Assembly: GCF_000003195.3 (NCBI RefSeq)
Contig: NC_012878.2
Coordinates: 39,122,751 to 39,186,750, forward strand
Length of the DNA stretch: 64,000 nt
DNA from: Sorghum bicolor
Lineage: Eukaryota > Streptophyta > Magnoliopsida > Poales > Poaceae
Direction of reading: 5' to 3'
Part shown: positions 32,415 through 43,120 of the stretch, one piece after another
How the letters are laid out: every line of letters begins with the position of its first letter
Position numbering within the stretch: the first letter of the stretch is position 1
Program-made: the position numbers and the translations under genes
The notes under the pieces: generated by a model
Seen by the model: only the letters and a program-made list of their open reading frames with translations
Told to the model about the DNA's origin: nothing
Database searches by the model: none

Positions 32415-35228
32415 ATGGCCATTGGCTTCGTCGTCCCCGAGGTCAGACTTCCATCTCATCTGCTGTACCTTTTTCTCGCATTCCTATTCATCTGCGATTC
32501 ATCTTACCGAATATTTTCCTTTTCCTTTTTCTTTGTATTTTTATTCCCCAAAACACTAGGAGTTGTCCAACAAAATTGTCATCCCTACCGATCAACCACA
32601 CCTTCAGTGCCTCGGCCCTCTAGGGGATCCAGATCCAACCGACCTTATTAATGCAGAAACCAACAGGATTCCCTTTAGAGCTGAAAACTTTTCTTTAGAT
32701 CTGTGGAAAGACACCTTTCGTTCTTGGCCCAGTCCTACTGTAGGGTGGAAAGATTGGTTCTTGAGGGTCAGCAATTCTTATGAAGTTCAATGGGGTGAGA
32801 GGAAGCTAGCTCAATGCATTAGGCTATCCATTGCCGATGTGCACAGGAACGAGTCATTGCTGATAGCTGCATCCTACTTTTGGTCAGACACTCTCAATGC
32901 TTTTGTTTTTGGCCACGGCCCTGCTTCTCCTACCCTTGCCGATGTAGCCATGCTTACTGGGTTAGATATATCTTCTGCCGATAGCACCCACTTTTTTGAT
33001 ACCGCCCCCAGTGCCAAAGTGGAGACTCGCGCTATCGGCGGTTGGTCAGGGTACATCCAGAAGTACCGCGGGAGAGGACCTGTCACCACAAAGGAGCAAA
33101 CCACCTTTCTGAACATGTGGCTGGACAAGTTTGTATTCTGTGGTCGATCGGCAGGACCGACTTCTGTCTATATATCGGCAGCAGAAAGACTGGCTAGCGG
33201 CGGCCAATTTCCTCTCGGCCGATATTTGCTCGGCGCTGTTTACCACCTTCTTCATCAGGTAGCTCAGAAACTCCTGCTTGGCCAATCCATCGGCAACTTG
33301 GGAGGCCCCNNNNNNNNNNNNNNNNNNNNNNNNNNNNNNNNNNNNNNNNNNNNNNNNNNNNNNNNNNNNNNNNNNNNNNNNNNNNNNNNNNNNNNNNNNN
33401 NNNNNNNNNNNNNNNNNNNNNNNNNNNNNNNNNNNNNNNNNNNNNNNNNNNNNNNNNNNNNNNNNNNNNNNNNNNNNNNNNNNNNNNNNNNNNNNNNNNN
33501 NNNNNNNNNGGCCCTCTCATACCGCGGCATGATCGACCCCGAATACGAAGTCCCGGATGACACTGTAAGTATTTTAAACCGATGTCTCATTTTCCAATAC
33601 TATTCCCATCGGTAACTTACCCCTGTATTCCTTTTGCAGATTGACAACACCCCCCCATCGGTTAGCAGGAGTGGCAAGCCGATTGACTTATTTCCATCAG
33701 GCCCGATCTCCTCAATCGGCCATAATGCTCCCACTCTGGCTTCCATCGTGCACCGGGGTGCGCGCCTCAAGAAAGTTACCACTAGGAAAACTCAGACATC
33801 ATCAACGGTAACTGCTTCCACTCTGGCACAAGCTTTCAAGGCAATCTGTTAAAACCTTTTTCATTTATGCTGACTATCTTTATATCGGTTATCTGTGCTC
33901 ATAAACTCCTTTTTGTTGTTGCAGCAAACTGGTGCATCGGCAAAAGCCAAACGCCAAGGTGCCGATGCCCCCCAGTCTAGCCAGCCAAAGAGGAAGGGCA
34001 TCCAAGGTGCTAAGGCTGGAACAAAGCGCCAGAAAGTGGCAACTCCTCCTCCTCCTCCGGTGTCCCCAATCCCGGTGGAATCTTCCCCTTCTCCTCCAGA
34101 AGTCCAGACACAGCAAGCACCATCTCCCCAACCAATGCAGGAAGCACCACAGATGGAAGAACCCCAGCAGGAAGAACCTCAAGTGGCAGGTGCATCGGCT
34201 GACGTAGGTGAACAAACAACTGGCCCGGCAGGTCCAGTTATATCATCGGCGGTTTCCCCGACTCAGGCAGCTGTTCTCTCTCCTCCGGGTAACATATCTC
34301 AACAATACTTCCGCCGATAAACTTATTCTCATTTAGTCTCATAATCCTTCCTGTCTTCTTTCAGGCGATATCGTTCCATCGGCAATATTTGCCGATCAAC
34401 CTGTAGCTCCATCGGCATCTTTGAGTCAAAGGCAAGAAATCGCCTTGAAGCAAGTAAGTCATCCAATTTTCCACCAGTACCGTCTGCCGAAGTTTTGACC
34501 ATAAAACTGACTTATTTCATCTTCATTTTCAGGAACAAGATTCTCCCAACAGCTTATTCTCCTTCGCCATTGATATCTTCGAAGAAGAAGGCGAGGAAGC
34601 AAGCTCCTCTCGGGCGGTTGGAACTGTATCGGCAGAAACCAGAGCTAAGCTGGAAGAGTTATCGGCCATACTTCATCAAGACACAACTCAACTGGTCAAC
34701 GATTCTGACCCAGCCAAAGCCCTGTTCAAGACCCTTAGAGGCCAAATTCCTGCCGATGCTGAAGAAACACTCTTTCATGCTGCACACCTAGAAAGCCGCC
34801 AGCTACAGTACCAGAGAGCCACTCGACGCCTTGCCGATAGAGCCGCTCAAATCCAGCTTTCTGAGGAGATGATGAAAGAAAAACTCTTAGCCGATGAGAA
34901 ACATAAGAACATCGGCACCTTAAAGTCCTCAGGTGATGCACTGAAGCAGAAAGTGTCTGATCTATCGGCAAAAAGAGAAGCTCTACTGGCCGAACTCAAG
35001 CAAGTAGAGGACGCTCTGTCCCAAGCCCAGCAAGAAGAGAGTCAACTGCCGGAGACCATCAAGCACCTTGAACAAGAACGAAACGTCCATGGTCGCAAAG
35101 CGCTGCAGCTGAAGAGGAAGCTGAAGCCGATAGAAGGTTCTGCCGATGATGATATCAAAGAGATAGAGACAGCCAATCAGATTCGGCTGCGCGCCATATC
35201 AGCAATCCAAGCGCTGCTGAACATCTGA
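32415..35228 (+). CDS. Antisense plant-mobile-domain / coiled-coil protein gene of element 2, six exons
   Basis: Proposed exons: 32415-32441, 32560-33564 (with the N gap), 33640-33807 or 33840, 33925-34288, 34365-34453 and 34533-35228. Each intron has AG at its end and GT at its start, and the phases join without a stop. Exon 1 gives MAIGFVVPE. Exon 2 gives the PMD: ENFSLDLWKDTFRSW, ASYFWSDTLNAFVFGHGPAS, GGWSGYIQKY, WLDKFVFCGRSAGPTSVY. Exon 4 is Pro/Gln-rich with a basic KRKG segment that could be a nuclear signal. The last exon is a long coiled coil ([33 protein letters not shown]) ending LLNI. With the gap filled to element 1's length the protein would be about 920 residues. The PMD is an aminotransferase-like fold found in MAIN/MAIL silencing factors and in several transposon groups. 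Its role for this element is unknown. Confidence 0.8.
33310..33509. other. Assembly gap of 200 N
   Basis: Exactly 200 unknown bases inside the PMD exon. The flanks GGAGGCCCC and CTCTCATACCGCGGC align with element 1 at 28626 and 28005 (minus strand), between which element 1 has 620 bp. So 200 is a placeholder. Both 200 and 620 leave remainder 2 on division by 3, which is why the frame still reads through. Confidence 0.85.
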
Positions 35229-35373
35229 AGCTTTCATCGGCAACACACCTTTGTTTTTCCGCTTTTAGCTTTTAGTCTAGCCGATAAGACTGTTATCGGC
35301 ATCTTTTGAAACATTAAGTCCGCCCCTGAACATTTAAATCCAGCCGATAGGAGTGTTATCGGCACTTAAACTT

Positions 35374-38300
35374 TTATGCGTCGACCCATATGCTGGGGTA
35401 GTACTTCTTTAAATATTTGCCATTTAATGCTCTGGGAAATTCAACTCCTTCGAGAGTTTCTAGAATATAGGCATTACCAGGAGCTGAGTGTCTTATCCGA
35501 TAAGGACCTTCCCAATTAGGAGACCACTTCCCAAACTTCGAACTTTTAGTCCCGACTGGCAAAATCAACTTCCATACCAAATCCCCATCGGCAAACTCCT
35601 TAGCCTTTACTTTTTTATCATACCATCTAGCAACTCTCTTCTTATTTTCTTCTATACTCATTAAAGCCTTTAACCGATGCCCTGCTAAATCATCTAACTC
35701 ATCGGTCATCAAAGTGGCATAATCATCGGCAGCCAATTGATCTTGAAAAGATAATCGCCTAGATCCAGCCTTAATCTCCCAAGGCAACACTGCATCATGT
35801 CCATACACCAATTGATAGGGTGACACCTTGGTTGATCCATGACAAGCCATCCGATAAGACCACAGTGCTTCATTTAACAATGTATGCCACCGCCTAGGAT
35901 TTTCTTCAATTTTTCGTTTAATAAGCTTGATAATTCCTTTGTTAGACGCTTCGGCCTGCCCGTTGGCTTGAGCATAGTAAGGAGAATAATTCAACACTTT
36001 AATTCCCATACCGATTGCGAATTCATCGAACTCCCCCGACGTGAACATGGTGCCCTGATCGGTAGTAATTGTTTGGGGAATCCCAAATCGGTAAATAATA
36101 TGCTCCTTCACAAAATCAATCATATTGGCCGATGTGACTTTCTTCAAAGGAATAGCTTCGACCCACTTAGTGAAATAGTCAGTGGCAACTAGAATGAACT
36201 TATGCCCTTTGCTAGATGGTGGATAAATCTGGCCGATCAGATCGATGGCCCACCCCCGGAACGGCCAAGGTTTTATTATAGGATTCATAGCCGATGCGGG
36301 TGCTCTCTGGATATTACCGAACTTTTGACAACCTTGACATCCCTTGAAATATTTAAAACAATCTTCAAGTATGGTTGGCCAAAAATATCCATTCCTTCGA
36401 ATCATCCACTTCATCTTAAAAGCTGACTGATGCGCTCCACACACTCCTTCATGGATTTCCCCCATCAAACTTCTGGCTTCATCATCACCCAAGCATCGGA
36501 GAAGAATTCCGTCGATAGTTCGAAAATTCATTTTCAAGGAGCACATACTTGGTCGCTTGAAACCGAACCCGTCTTTCAACTTTTTTGGATGGATCTTCTA
36601 GATAGTCGATAATTTCTTTCCTCCAATCACCGGCACTGACTGCCGATGTCGCATTAATCATTGGCTGATATCCTGAGGCATGCTGGGCTAACCGATTAGC
36701 GTCTTCATTATGCAATCGGGGAACATGCTCCAATCGGAAGTTCTTGAATTCCTTTAACAGTTGTATACTTCTCTCGAAATAGGTTATGAGAACTTCACTT
36801 CGGCATTCATAGCTTCCGGCCAATTGATTTATAACCAACATGGAATCCCCGAATATTTCGACAGCGTCAGCACGAACTTCTCTTAACAACTCCAATCCCT
36901 TGATCAGAGCTTGATACTCAGCCTGATTATTTGTCGATGTAGCAACAATCGGTAATGAAAACTCATACTTCCTCCCCTTAGGAGAAACCAATACAATGCC
37001 GATTCCTGCCCCCCGGTCACAGGTAGATCCATCAAAGAAGAGCGTCCAGGGTGTAATTTCCAAGGTTTCCACTAGACCGCAATGCTGAGTCACAAAATCG
37101 GCCATGATCTGCCCTTTGACTGCTTTAGCCGATTCGTAACGCAAATCGAACTCCGACAGCGCTAAAATCCATTTACCGATCCTACCACTCATAATCGGCA
37201 TAGATAGCATGTATCGGACCACATCATCTTTGCACACAACAGCACATTCAGCCGACAACAGGTAATGTCTCAGCTTGATACATGAAAAATATAAGCATAA
37301 GCACAGTTTCTCAATGGCCGAATACCTGGTTTCAGCATCAATCAACCTCCTACTCAAATAATAAATTACTCTCTCTTTCCCTTCAAATTCTTGAACTAAA
37401 GCTGAACCGATAACCGATCCATCGGTAGATAAATATAATTTGAAGGGTTTCCCTTGTTGAGGTGGAACTAAAACTGGAGGATTTACTAGATACCTTTTGA
37501 TCTCATCCAGAGCCAACTGCTGTTCTTCTCCCCAACCAAACTCCTGATCGGCTTTCAATTTAAGAAGAGGACTGAAAGCACGAATTCTCCCGGATAAATT
37601 CGATATAAATCTTCTGATAAAATTTACCTTGCCGATCAAGGATTGGAGCTCGGTTTTATTGGTAGGGGCCACTATTTTATTGATGGCATTAATAGATCTT
37701 CGACTAATTTCAATACCCCTCTGATGTACCATGAAACCAAGAAACTGCCCTGCCGATACGCCAAATGCACATTTGTTGGGATTCATCTTCAATCCATGCT
37801 TCCTTGTGCACTCCAACACTTTTCGTAAATCTATGCTTTGAGAAATCTCCAGATTTAACCACCACATCATCAATATAAATTTCTACAATCTTGCCGATGA
37901 ACTCATGAAATATAAAATTCATAGCCCTTTGATAAGTAGCACCAGCATTCTTTAACCCAAAAGTCATGACTATCCATTCAAATAGTCCAACATGACCAGG
38001 ACACCTGAATGCGGTTTTTGGAATATCCTCCTCTGCCATGAATATTTGATTGTAACCCGCATTACCATCCATGAAGCTGATGACCCGATGGCCAGCCGCA
38101 GCATCAACCAGTAGATCGGCGACAGGCATTGGGTATCCATCCATCGGCGTAGCTTTATTGAGATTCCTGAAATCAATGCACACCCGAAGCTTCCCGTTCT
38201 TCTTGTAAACCGGAACAACATTGGAAATCCATTCGGCATACCGACACTGCCGAATAAACTTAGCTTCAATAAGTTTAGTGATTTCGGCCTTAATATCAGG

Positions 38301-38597
38301 TAGAATGTTAGGATTACATCGGCGGGCTGGTTGCTGATGTGGCCGAAATCCAGACTTGATGGGTAACCGATGTTCAACAATTGATCGGTCTAAACCAGGC
38401 ATCTCTGTATAATCCCAAGCAAAGCAATCTTTATATTCCTTTAACAAACTAGTTAACTGCCGTTTACACTCAGGATCTAATTTAGCACTAATAAAAGTAG
38501 GCCTAGGCTTATCACCACTACCTATATCTACTTCTACCAAATCATCGGCCGATGTGAATCCCAGGCCTAATTTTCCATCATCGGCGAATCTATCCAT
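35374..38597 (-). pseudogene. pol region of element 2: RT, two RNases H, integrase, two frameshifts
   Basis: On the minus strand RT starts with MDRFADDGKLG at 38597, overlapping the protease stop. RT has VCIDFRNLNKATPMDGYPMP and YIDDVVVKS; a 5-bp deletion near 37830 shifts the frame just after it. The frame resumes with LRKVLECTRKHGLKMNPNK, RNase H (VIYYLSRRLIDAETRYSA) and a second archaeal-type RNase H (FFDGSTCDRGAGIGIVLVSP, NNQAEYQAL, FGDSMLV). A 4-bp deletion near 36530 breaks the frame again before the integrase: HEGVCGAHQ and CQGCQKFG finger, then D, D, E in AIDLIG, TTDQGT and QAEASNKG. It ends at 35374. Two RNase H domains are the hallmark of the Tat lineage. Apart from these two deletions the frames are clean. 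Confidence 0.92.
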
Positions 38598-41500
38598 TAA
38601 AAACCGTCGTCAGAACCGACTGCTTGGATCGGTGGAATCTCATAATCGGCAACTTTGAGAAAATCTTTCTCCCAAACTTCTCCTGAAATGCACCTAGTCT
38701 TTTCATAAGTATCCGCTTCTGCCGATGCGATAACATAAGAAGAATCCCCTGGGACGATCTCAATCTTGTCACCTACCCACTGAGCCAAGCACTGGTGCAT
38801 TGTAGATGGGACACAACAATTGGCATGAATCCAATCTCTCCCCAATAATAAATTGTAGGCACCTTTTCCGCTGATCACGAAAAAAGTTGTCGGCAAGGTT
38901 TTGCTGCCGATGGTCAACTCTGCGCATATCGCCCCCTTGATTGGAGACACGTTTCCTTCAAAGTCTTTGAGCATCATATCGGTCTTGGTCAAATCTTGAT
39001 CCCCTTTCCCAAGCTTCCGATATACTGCATACGGCATAATGTTAATAGCAGCTCCACCATCAACTAGGATCTTAGTCATTGGCTGCCCATCAACCCTTCC
39101 TTTGAGGAACAAAGCTTTAAGATGCTGCCTCTCGTCATCGGCAGGTTTCTCAAAGATAGCCGTCATCGGATCCAAAGCCAACTGAGCTATCTGATCAGAA
39201 AATTCCAGGTCATCGTCACTGGCTGGTGCAAGAAACTCCATCGGCAACATGAAGACCATGTTGACGCCTGCCGATGGACCTTCCCTCTTAGTGTCTGACG
39301 GCTGCCGACTTCCAGAGTTCTCTCCCTTGTTTAGCTCCTCTTGCCTTTCTCGTTGCAATCTCCTTTTCTGTGTCTTGGTTAATCCTTGAGGGCACCATGG
39401 AGGAAGTGGCCTTTGTCTTGCCATCGGGCGTCGGTTCTCCCTTGACTCCATACGATGTGTGTTAGCATCTCTGCAAAATATGAACTCATCGGGAACCCGC
39501 GCATTAGCCATCTCCTCGAGCTCTTCCTGGTTCCTGGCAAAATACTGGACACGGTCACCGAGCCGATCGCGAACGCTAAGTCTGCCCCCCAGCCGATCAT
39601 GAACTGACGCCCTTCCTCTGATTGGCCCATTAAATCGCCGTTCATCATCATGATAACGCCGATCGTTCCTATCGTACCGATCATAACCGTTGCATTCAGG
39701 GCAGTCTCTGACAGTAGGAAGCTTGATATTTTCCTCCCAACAATGGATGAAGAATGGGCAATTCCAATGATCCCTGTGTCGATTCCACTCCTGTCGGCGT
39801 CTTTCTTCTTCCCGTTGATAATCTTCCTGCTGGCGCCGATACCGATCTTCCCGTTGTTGCCATCTCTCTCGAGGCCTTCTATGAGTTATGACGATACCAG
39901 ACCGAGGAAGTCTTCCTGAGCTAGCTCCTTCCTGGACCAAGCCCTTACTTCTTGCATCGGCAGTAGTAACTTGATGCTGAGGATCTACCGATGCGCTCTT
40001 CTCAGCTGTTTCCGACGTTAAGACCTTAGCCTTCCCCTTAGCGTCCAACATGTTTGTCGGGAAAGGATGTTGGTCTATCTTCATCGGCTTCTGGGCTTTA
40101 GAACTATCAAACTTGATTCTCCCTGACTCTATAGCCGATTGCAGCTGCTGTCTGAATACTTTGCACTCGTTGGTGTCATGTGAAGTTGCATTATGCCACT
40201 TGCAATATCTCATCCTCTTCAACTCTTCTGCCGACGGGATTACGTGGTTCGGTGACAGTTTGATTTGACCTTCCTGAAGTAGAAAGTCAAATATCCTATC
40301 GGCCTTGGCGGTGTCAAAGGCAAACTTCTCTGGTTCCTTCTGCCCGAAAGGACAAGACATCGGCTTCTTGTTTTTTACCCACTCTGCCAAACCGATTACT
40401 GGTTCTTCATCGGAATCTGAGCTTGTTGCTTCATCAACAAATGAGACTTTCTTATTCCATGCCCTCTTAGGTTCGAAAGGCTTGATGTCTTGATCAGATA
40501 TCCTCTGCACCAAGTGACTTAAACTTTCGAATTCCTGAGAGGCATACTTATCCCTGATATGTGGCAACAAACCCTGGAAAGCCAAATCGGCTAGCTGCCG
40601 ATCATCTAGAACCAGGCTATAGCATTTATTCTTGACCTCTCGTATCCTCTGCACAAATCCTTCAACCGACTCATCATTACGTTGCCTCAACTTGACCAAG
40701 TCGGTGATCTTCTTCTCATGAACCCCCGAGAAGAAGTATCTGTGGAATTGCTTCTCTAGATCGGCCCAAGTAATTACTGAGTTGGGAGGTAATGATATGA
40801 ACCAAGTAAAGGCCGATCCAGACAATGATGATGAAAATAGACGAACCCTCAATTCGTCCCTGTTACCAGCCTCTCCACATTGAATAATGAACCTGTTGAC
40901 ATGCTCCATGGTTGACGTGTCATCCTGTCCGGAAAACTTTGTAAAATCCGGTACCTTGTACCGATGTGGAAGCGGGATCAAATCATACGCTGGAGGATAC
41001 GGTGTCCGATAAGAATAAGTGTTGACTTTGGGTTTTATCCCGAACTGTTCCCTCATTACTTCAGCAATCTTATCGGCCCAATACGCATCGGCATCTTGCC
41101 GATGGGGTGGCTGCGGATCTGGCACTTGGTGGCGAACCTCCACGTGCCTGTTTGGGACGTGACCTGCATGGAACATTGTATTGGTCACCTGTCCTCCAAT
41201 CTGCGGACTACCAAACTGCTGTCCACCGATTGGCTGTCCTCCGAGTTGCTGTCCAAAATTTATTGGCTGGTTGGGAATCCCCTGACCTTGGAACCCGGGA
41301 TAAACCTGCCCTTGCTGGAACCCCGTAGTCTGATAACCCTGCTAGGGCGAATGTGGAAAGGCTTGCTGTCCAAGCCATCCATTATTAGCGTTCATCGGCA
41401 TAGGTGTTGCCGATGAATGGTAATTGGGTACCGTCGTCGAATTGACATACCCCGACTAGGCCATAGACCTCTGTTGCATCAGCATTGACTCTGCCGATGC

Positions 41501-42244
41501 GTTGGGCATCTGGAACATTGAATCTTGAGGAGTCCCAGTGTAAGGCCGTGCGGTAGTAGTTGTGGTATACCGAGGACTCTGATTCACCAGCGCATTGGGA
41601 GGTGCCGATGTCATAGGAGTTTTGCCCCTCATGTCAGTTACTTGTGATGTTCCCGGCGTCAACTCTGGAGGCATACCATAACCCCACCAGTTGGGAGGAA
41701 GATTTAACCCTGACATTGCCGATGCCAACATATCTGTTGTCAGTTTATGCTGCCCAACCGAAATTTGGGGGTTGGTTGCCATCGGCATAGATAGTGCACC
41801 AGTAGTCCCCAATGTACTTGGAGGGACGGCAGACTGTGCACTTGCATTCGTCAAGGTAGCCGATGGAGCCGTGACCTCTGGTGCCGTTGGCTGATGATGG
41901 GAGGGCCCCACATAATCTGGCGGGATTTGTCCTTCCTTGAAAGTTCTTGCTACGGCGTTGAAAACCGTATTAGACAGTACACCAGCTTGGTTAATCAACG
42001 CTCGATTGATGGCATTGTCAACCATATCTTGAAGCTTGCCAGGATTGGCGTCAAAGGTGACCTGCCGTGGTGCCGGCAGTGCATCTTTCTGGACCACTTC
42101 GCCGCTCCTGTTTATGCTGAAAGACTTCAGGCATTGCTGCTTGAATTCTTCTATGGCTTGGGCAATAGCTTGCTTTTGCTCATCCTTGAGGTTGGCTTCC
42201 GTCACGGGGATGACGTTCTCTTGATCGAGGTCAGAGATCGACAT
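38597..42244 (-). pseudogene. gag-protease of element 2, two in-frame amber codons
   Basis: The frame starts at 42244 (MSISDLDQENVIPVTEANLK), 23 bases after the PBS, and stays in one register to 38597, interrupted only by TAG at 41456-41458 and 41342-41344. Element 1 has CAG at both places, so both are C-to-T changes. The N-terminal third is Pro/Gln/Gly-rich. The gag domain (about 40970-40550) has STMEHVNRFIIQCGEAGNRD and TWFISLPPNSVITW. There follow CKWHNATSHDTNECK, an Arg-rich stretch, CPECNGYDRYD, and a protease with ILVDGGAAINIM and LLLGRDWIH. It ends ...AVGSDDGF, with the RT ATG overlapping the stop. Confidence 0.9.
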
Positions 42245-42266
42245 GTTGATCTTGATCTTGAATCTG

Positions 42267-42284
42267 GTCCCACCGGGCGTGCCA
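42267..42284 (-). promoter_or_regulatory. Primer binding site of element 2
   Basis: Minus strand TGGCACGCCCGGTGGGAC, seven bases inside the 5' LTR, one base different from element 1. Confidence 0.7.
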
Positions 42285-42291
42285 AAAGATG

Positions 42292-42612
42292 TGTTGATGC
42301 AAAACTGATCTGCAAACACAAAGGGCTAATACCCGATTCAAACGTTAAGGCGTGCCAGCCGATTTGACCTTGCTATCGGCAAAGGTGATAACTCGAATAC
42401 TTTAGTCCTGACAACAGCGATGCGCCCGGATGTCACGGCTAAGAGGTACTCACGCGGAACTCGAGAACACGCCGAGCTTAAGTCGACGAATTCCTAAGAA
42501 CTCGTAATAAAAAGAAAAAAGTATGACGAAGTCGTCGAAAAAGTAGAAGCTGGAATATGAGTAAAACGAGTGTTTGATTGATTTCTTGATATTTTGATTA
42601 CAAGGTCCAAGG
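42292..42612 (-). repeat. 5' LTR of element 2, first part (interrupted by element 3)
   Basis: Matches 31087-31407 of the other LTR essentially without differences, up to AAGGTCCAAGG. Element 3 begins at 42613; the rest of this LTR resumes at 51724. CAAGG here and CTAGG at 51724-51728 are element 3's target duplication with one base changed. Confidence 0.95.
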
Positions 42613-43072
42613 TGTGGGGGTATAAACCCCTATACCCTTACGGCTAGATTTCGGCCAGGAGGCTTGGTCCATTACGAGACGAGTTCAAGGCTTGATCCGA
42701 CGACCTGGAGTTTCGCGCAAGGAAACAAGATGTGGAGATCAAGCAGGATTCTAGTCGGTTAGAATAGGAATTGACATCGAATTATCCATGGCAATTGTAA
42801 CCGACTAGGATTAGTTTCCAGATCTGTAACCCCGCCCTCCAGACTATATAAGGAGGGGCGAGGGACCCCCCTAACACATCATATCCTCTCAACACAAATC
42901 AATACAACCAGACGCAGGACGTAGGTATTACGCCAACTCGGCGGCCGAACCTGGATAAAAAGCTTGTCCGTGTCTTGCGTCACCATCGAGTTCGTAGTTT
43001 GCGCACTGTCTACCGATAAACTACTACCGAGGGTATACCCCAAGGTAGACTGCCGACTAGCTTTCGTCGACA
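42613..43072 (+). repeat. 5' LTR of element 3
   Basis: 460 bp. CTATATAAGGAGGGGC near 42844 is the likely promoter TATA box, followed by CATCATATCCTCTCAACACA around the expected start site. It ends TTCGTCGACA. Confidence 0.95.
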
Positions 43073-43073
43073 G

Positions 43074-43091
43074 TGGCGCGCCAGGTAGGGG
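43074..43091 (+). promoter_or_regulatory. Primer binding site of element 3
   Basis: TGGCGCGCCAGGTAGGGG starts two bases after the LTR end. It differs from the PBS of elements 1 and 2, so the two families use different primer tRNAs. Confidence 0.75.
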
Positions 43092-43120
43092 GTGTGCGTG
43101 CAACTTTTCCGGCGAACAAG

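Noticed and set aside
33194..33590. ORFs spanning the N gap on both strands
   Set aside because: Apart from the PMD exon, these exist only because unknown bases are read as open codons.
41342..41458. Amber readthrough or recoding in gag of element 2
   Set aside because: Two TAGs both replace CAG of element 1 by C-to-T change and no recoding signal is visible; plain mutation is simpler.
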